Assembly: GCA_902552805.1 (NCBI GenBank)
Contig: CACDIC010000002.1
Span: 1-64,000 of the forward strand
DNA: 64,000 nt
Reading direction: 5' to 3'
Source of the DNA: an uncultured Pelagibacteraceae bacterium
GTDB lineage: Bacteria; Pseudomonadota; Alphaproteobacteria; Pelagibacterales; Pelagibacteraceae
Shown here piece by piece: positions 63,269 to 64,000 of this stretch. The stretch's first letter is position 1. The number at the start of each line of letters is the position of its first letter. The position numbers and the translations under genes are program-made. Under the pieces are notes generated by a model. That model was not told where the DNA came from. It was given only the letters and a program-made list of their open reading frames with translations, and ran no database searches.

Positions 63269-64000
63269 TTAATTGTTAGATGCAGTATTTAATAATGATA
63301 ATTGTGTGATTTTACTATCACCAAGTTCATCGATAGGTTTGACAGGATAATCTCCAGTAAAATAATGATCAGTTAATTCAGGATAAGTCTCATTTCTTTT
63401 ATCAAAACCAATTGCCCGATACATTCCATTCACTGACAAAAATTTCAATGATTTTGCACCTATGTACTCACAGATTTCTGAGTTACTTTTATTAGCAGCA
63501 AGTAATTCTTTTTTAGTTGGCGTATCAACTCCATAAAAATCAGGAAATTTTATTTCTGGACAGGCAATTCTAACATGAACTTCTTTTGCGCCAGCATCAT
63601 ATAGCATTTTAACTATCTTATGGGATGTGGTGCCTCTTACTAGTGAGTCATCTACTAAAATTATTTTTTTGCCTTGAATTGTTGATTGATTGGCATTTAA
63701 TTTTAATTTAACACCTAAACTTCTGATCTTCTGACTTGGTTCAATGAAAGTTCTTCCGACATAATGATTTCTGACTAAACCAAGCTCAAATTTTACGTTC
63801 AGGGATTGTGCAAAACCTAAAGCGGCTGCATTTCCAGAATCTGGTACTGGCACAACAATATCAGCATTTATATCATTTTCTTTTGCAAGTTCTGAGCCAA
63901 GATTTTTTCTATGTTCATACGCAGTTTTTCCATCAAGCATGCTATCTGGTCTTGCAAAATAAATATACTCAAAAACACAAGGTCTAACTTTTCTTGGTGG
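63269..64000 (-). CDS. purF: Amidophosphoribosyltransferase, partial (C-terminal part)
   Basis: First committed enzyme of purine synthesis: transfers amide nitrogen of glutamine to PRPP. The window holds only the C-terminal half; the frame stays open to the last base, with the read-through segment ending CVFEYIYFARPDSM before the visible LDGKTAYEHR, so the gene extends beyond 64000. The phosphoribosyl motif IVPVPDSG and the PRPP loop ILVDDSLVRGTT are intact, and IGFDKRNETYPELTDHYFTGDYP is typical. The N-terminal glutaminase domain with the Cys nucleophile lies outside. Confidence 0.96.
   Translation of the reverse strand, partial: PPRKVRPCVFEYIYFARPDSMLDGKTAYEHRKNLGSELAKENDINADIVVPVPDSGNAAALGFAQSLNVKFELGLVRNHYVGRTFIEPSQKIRSLGVKLKLNANQSTIQGKKIILVDDSLVRGTTSHKIVKMLYDAGAKEVHVRIACPEIKFPDFYGVDTPTKKELLAANKSNSEICEYIGAKSLKFLSVNGMYRAIGFDKRNETYPELTDHYFTGDYPVKPIDELGDSKITQLSLLNTASNN

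Noticed and set aside
1-64000. CRISPR arrays, insertion sequences, prophage or replication origin
   Set aside because: I saw no regularly spaced repeats, transposase, phage structural genes or dnaA-box clusters when reading the window.

Overview
The window reads as a piece of a streamlined marine alphaproteobacterium of the SAR11 clade (Candidatus Pelagibacter-like). The basis is the very low GC content, tiny or negative intergenic gaps, long same-strand runs, a proteorhodopsin gene followed by ferredoxin and ferredoxin reductase genes, a tandem glycine riboswitch in front of gcvT, a GAAC-N7-GAAC type SOS box, a zinc-less alphaproteobacterial DksA and an alphaproteobacterial-type dihydroorotase. 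I see no insertion sequence, prophage, CRISPR array or rRNA, and no stretch over 300 bases lacks a gene or RNA element. There is one tRNA gene.

Layout. 1-9 kb: fumarase, a MazG-like hydrolase, nadA-nadC, tRNA-Leu(GAG), a small outer-membrane barrel, ygfZ, pyrC, an SMR transporter and prpE. 9-12 kb: blue-tuned proteorhodopsin with a structured leader and its own terminator, then ferredoxin, ferredoxin-NADP reductase and a GST-like protein. 12-20 kb: dksA with two previously unlisted tiny membrane-protein ORFs behind it, a surface-glycan group (two glycosyltransferases and a secreted lyase-like protein), umuDC with an SOS box touching the umuD start codon, a SOUL protein, a GFA protein, a glycerate-kinase-like enzyme and a TolC-like channel. 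21-33 kb: recA, alaS, icd, psd-pssA, a glycosyltransferase, rlmE, guaB (without CBS domains), guaA and a frameshifted panB.

33-45 kb: a TerC protein, a TRAP transporter, 5-oxoprolinase genes pxpA and pxpBC, a drug/metabolite transporter, then the glycine riboswitch and gcvT-gcvH-gcvP. 45-50 kb: a lipid-modification group (FAD amine-oxidase-like protein, DUF1365, a Cfa-family methyltransferase with changed active-site residues, DUF3833), then an SDR and TspO. 50-58 kb: a DAO-family oxidoreductase, selO, exported msrA, NAD-formate dehydrogenase, an HPP protein, a SufU-like scaffold, a DMT exporter with an amidinotransferase, and a highly charged coiled-coil protein. 58-64 kb: MFS and DMT transporters, gshB, gshA, an HD-domain protein and a purF that runs off the window edge.

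How the parts fit: glycine cleavage, YgfZ, a DAO-family amine/amino-acid oxidase and formate dehydrogenase form a one-carbon oxidation theme. Glutathione synthesis, GST, 5-oxoproline recycling, MsrA, SelO, TspO and the lipid-modification group form a redox and photo-oxidative-stress theme that suits a surface-water cell with a light-driven proton pump. The strongest candidates for something undescribed are the two micro-ORFs behind dksA, the atypical Cfa-family methyltransferase in its conserved cluster, the DMT-amidinotransferase pair, and the HD protein beside the glutathione genes.
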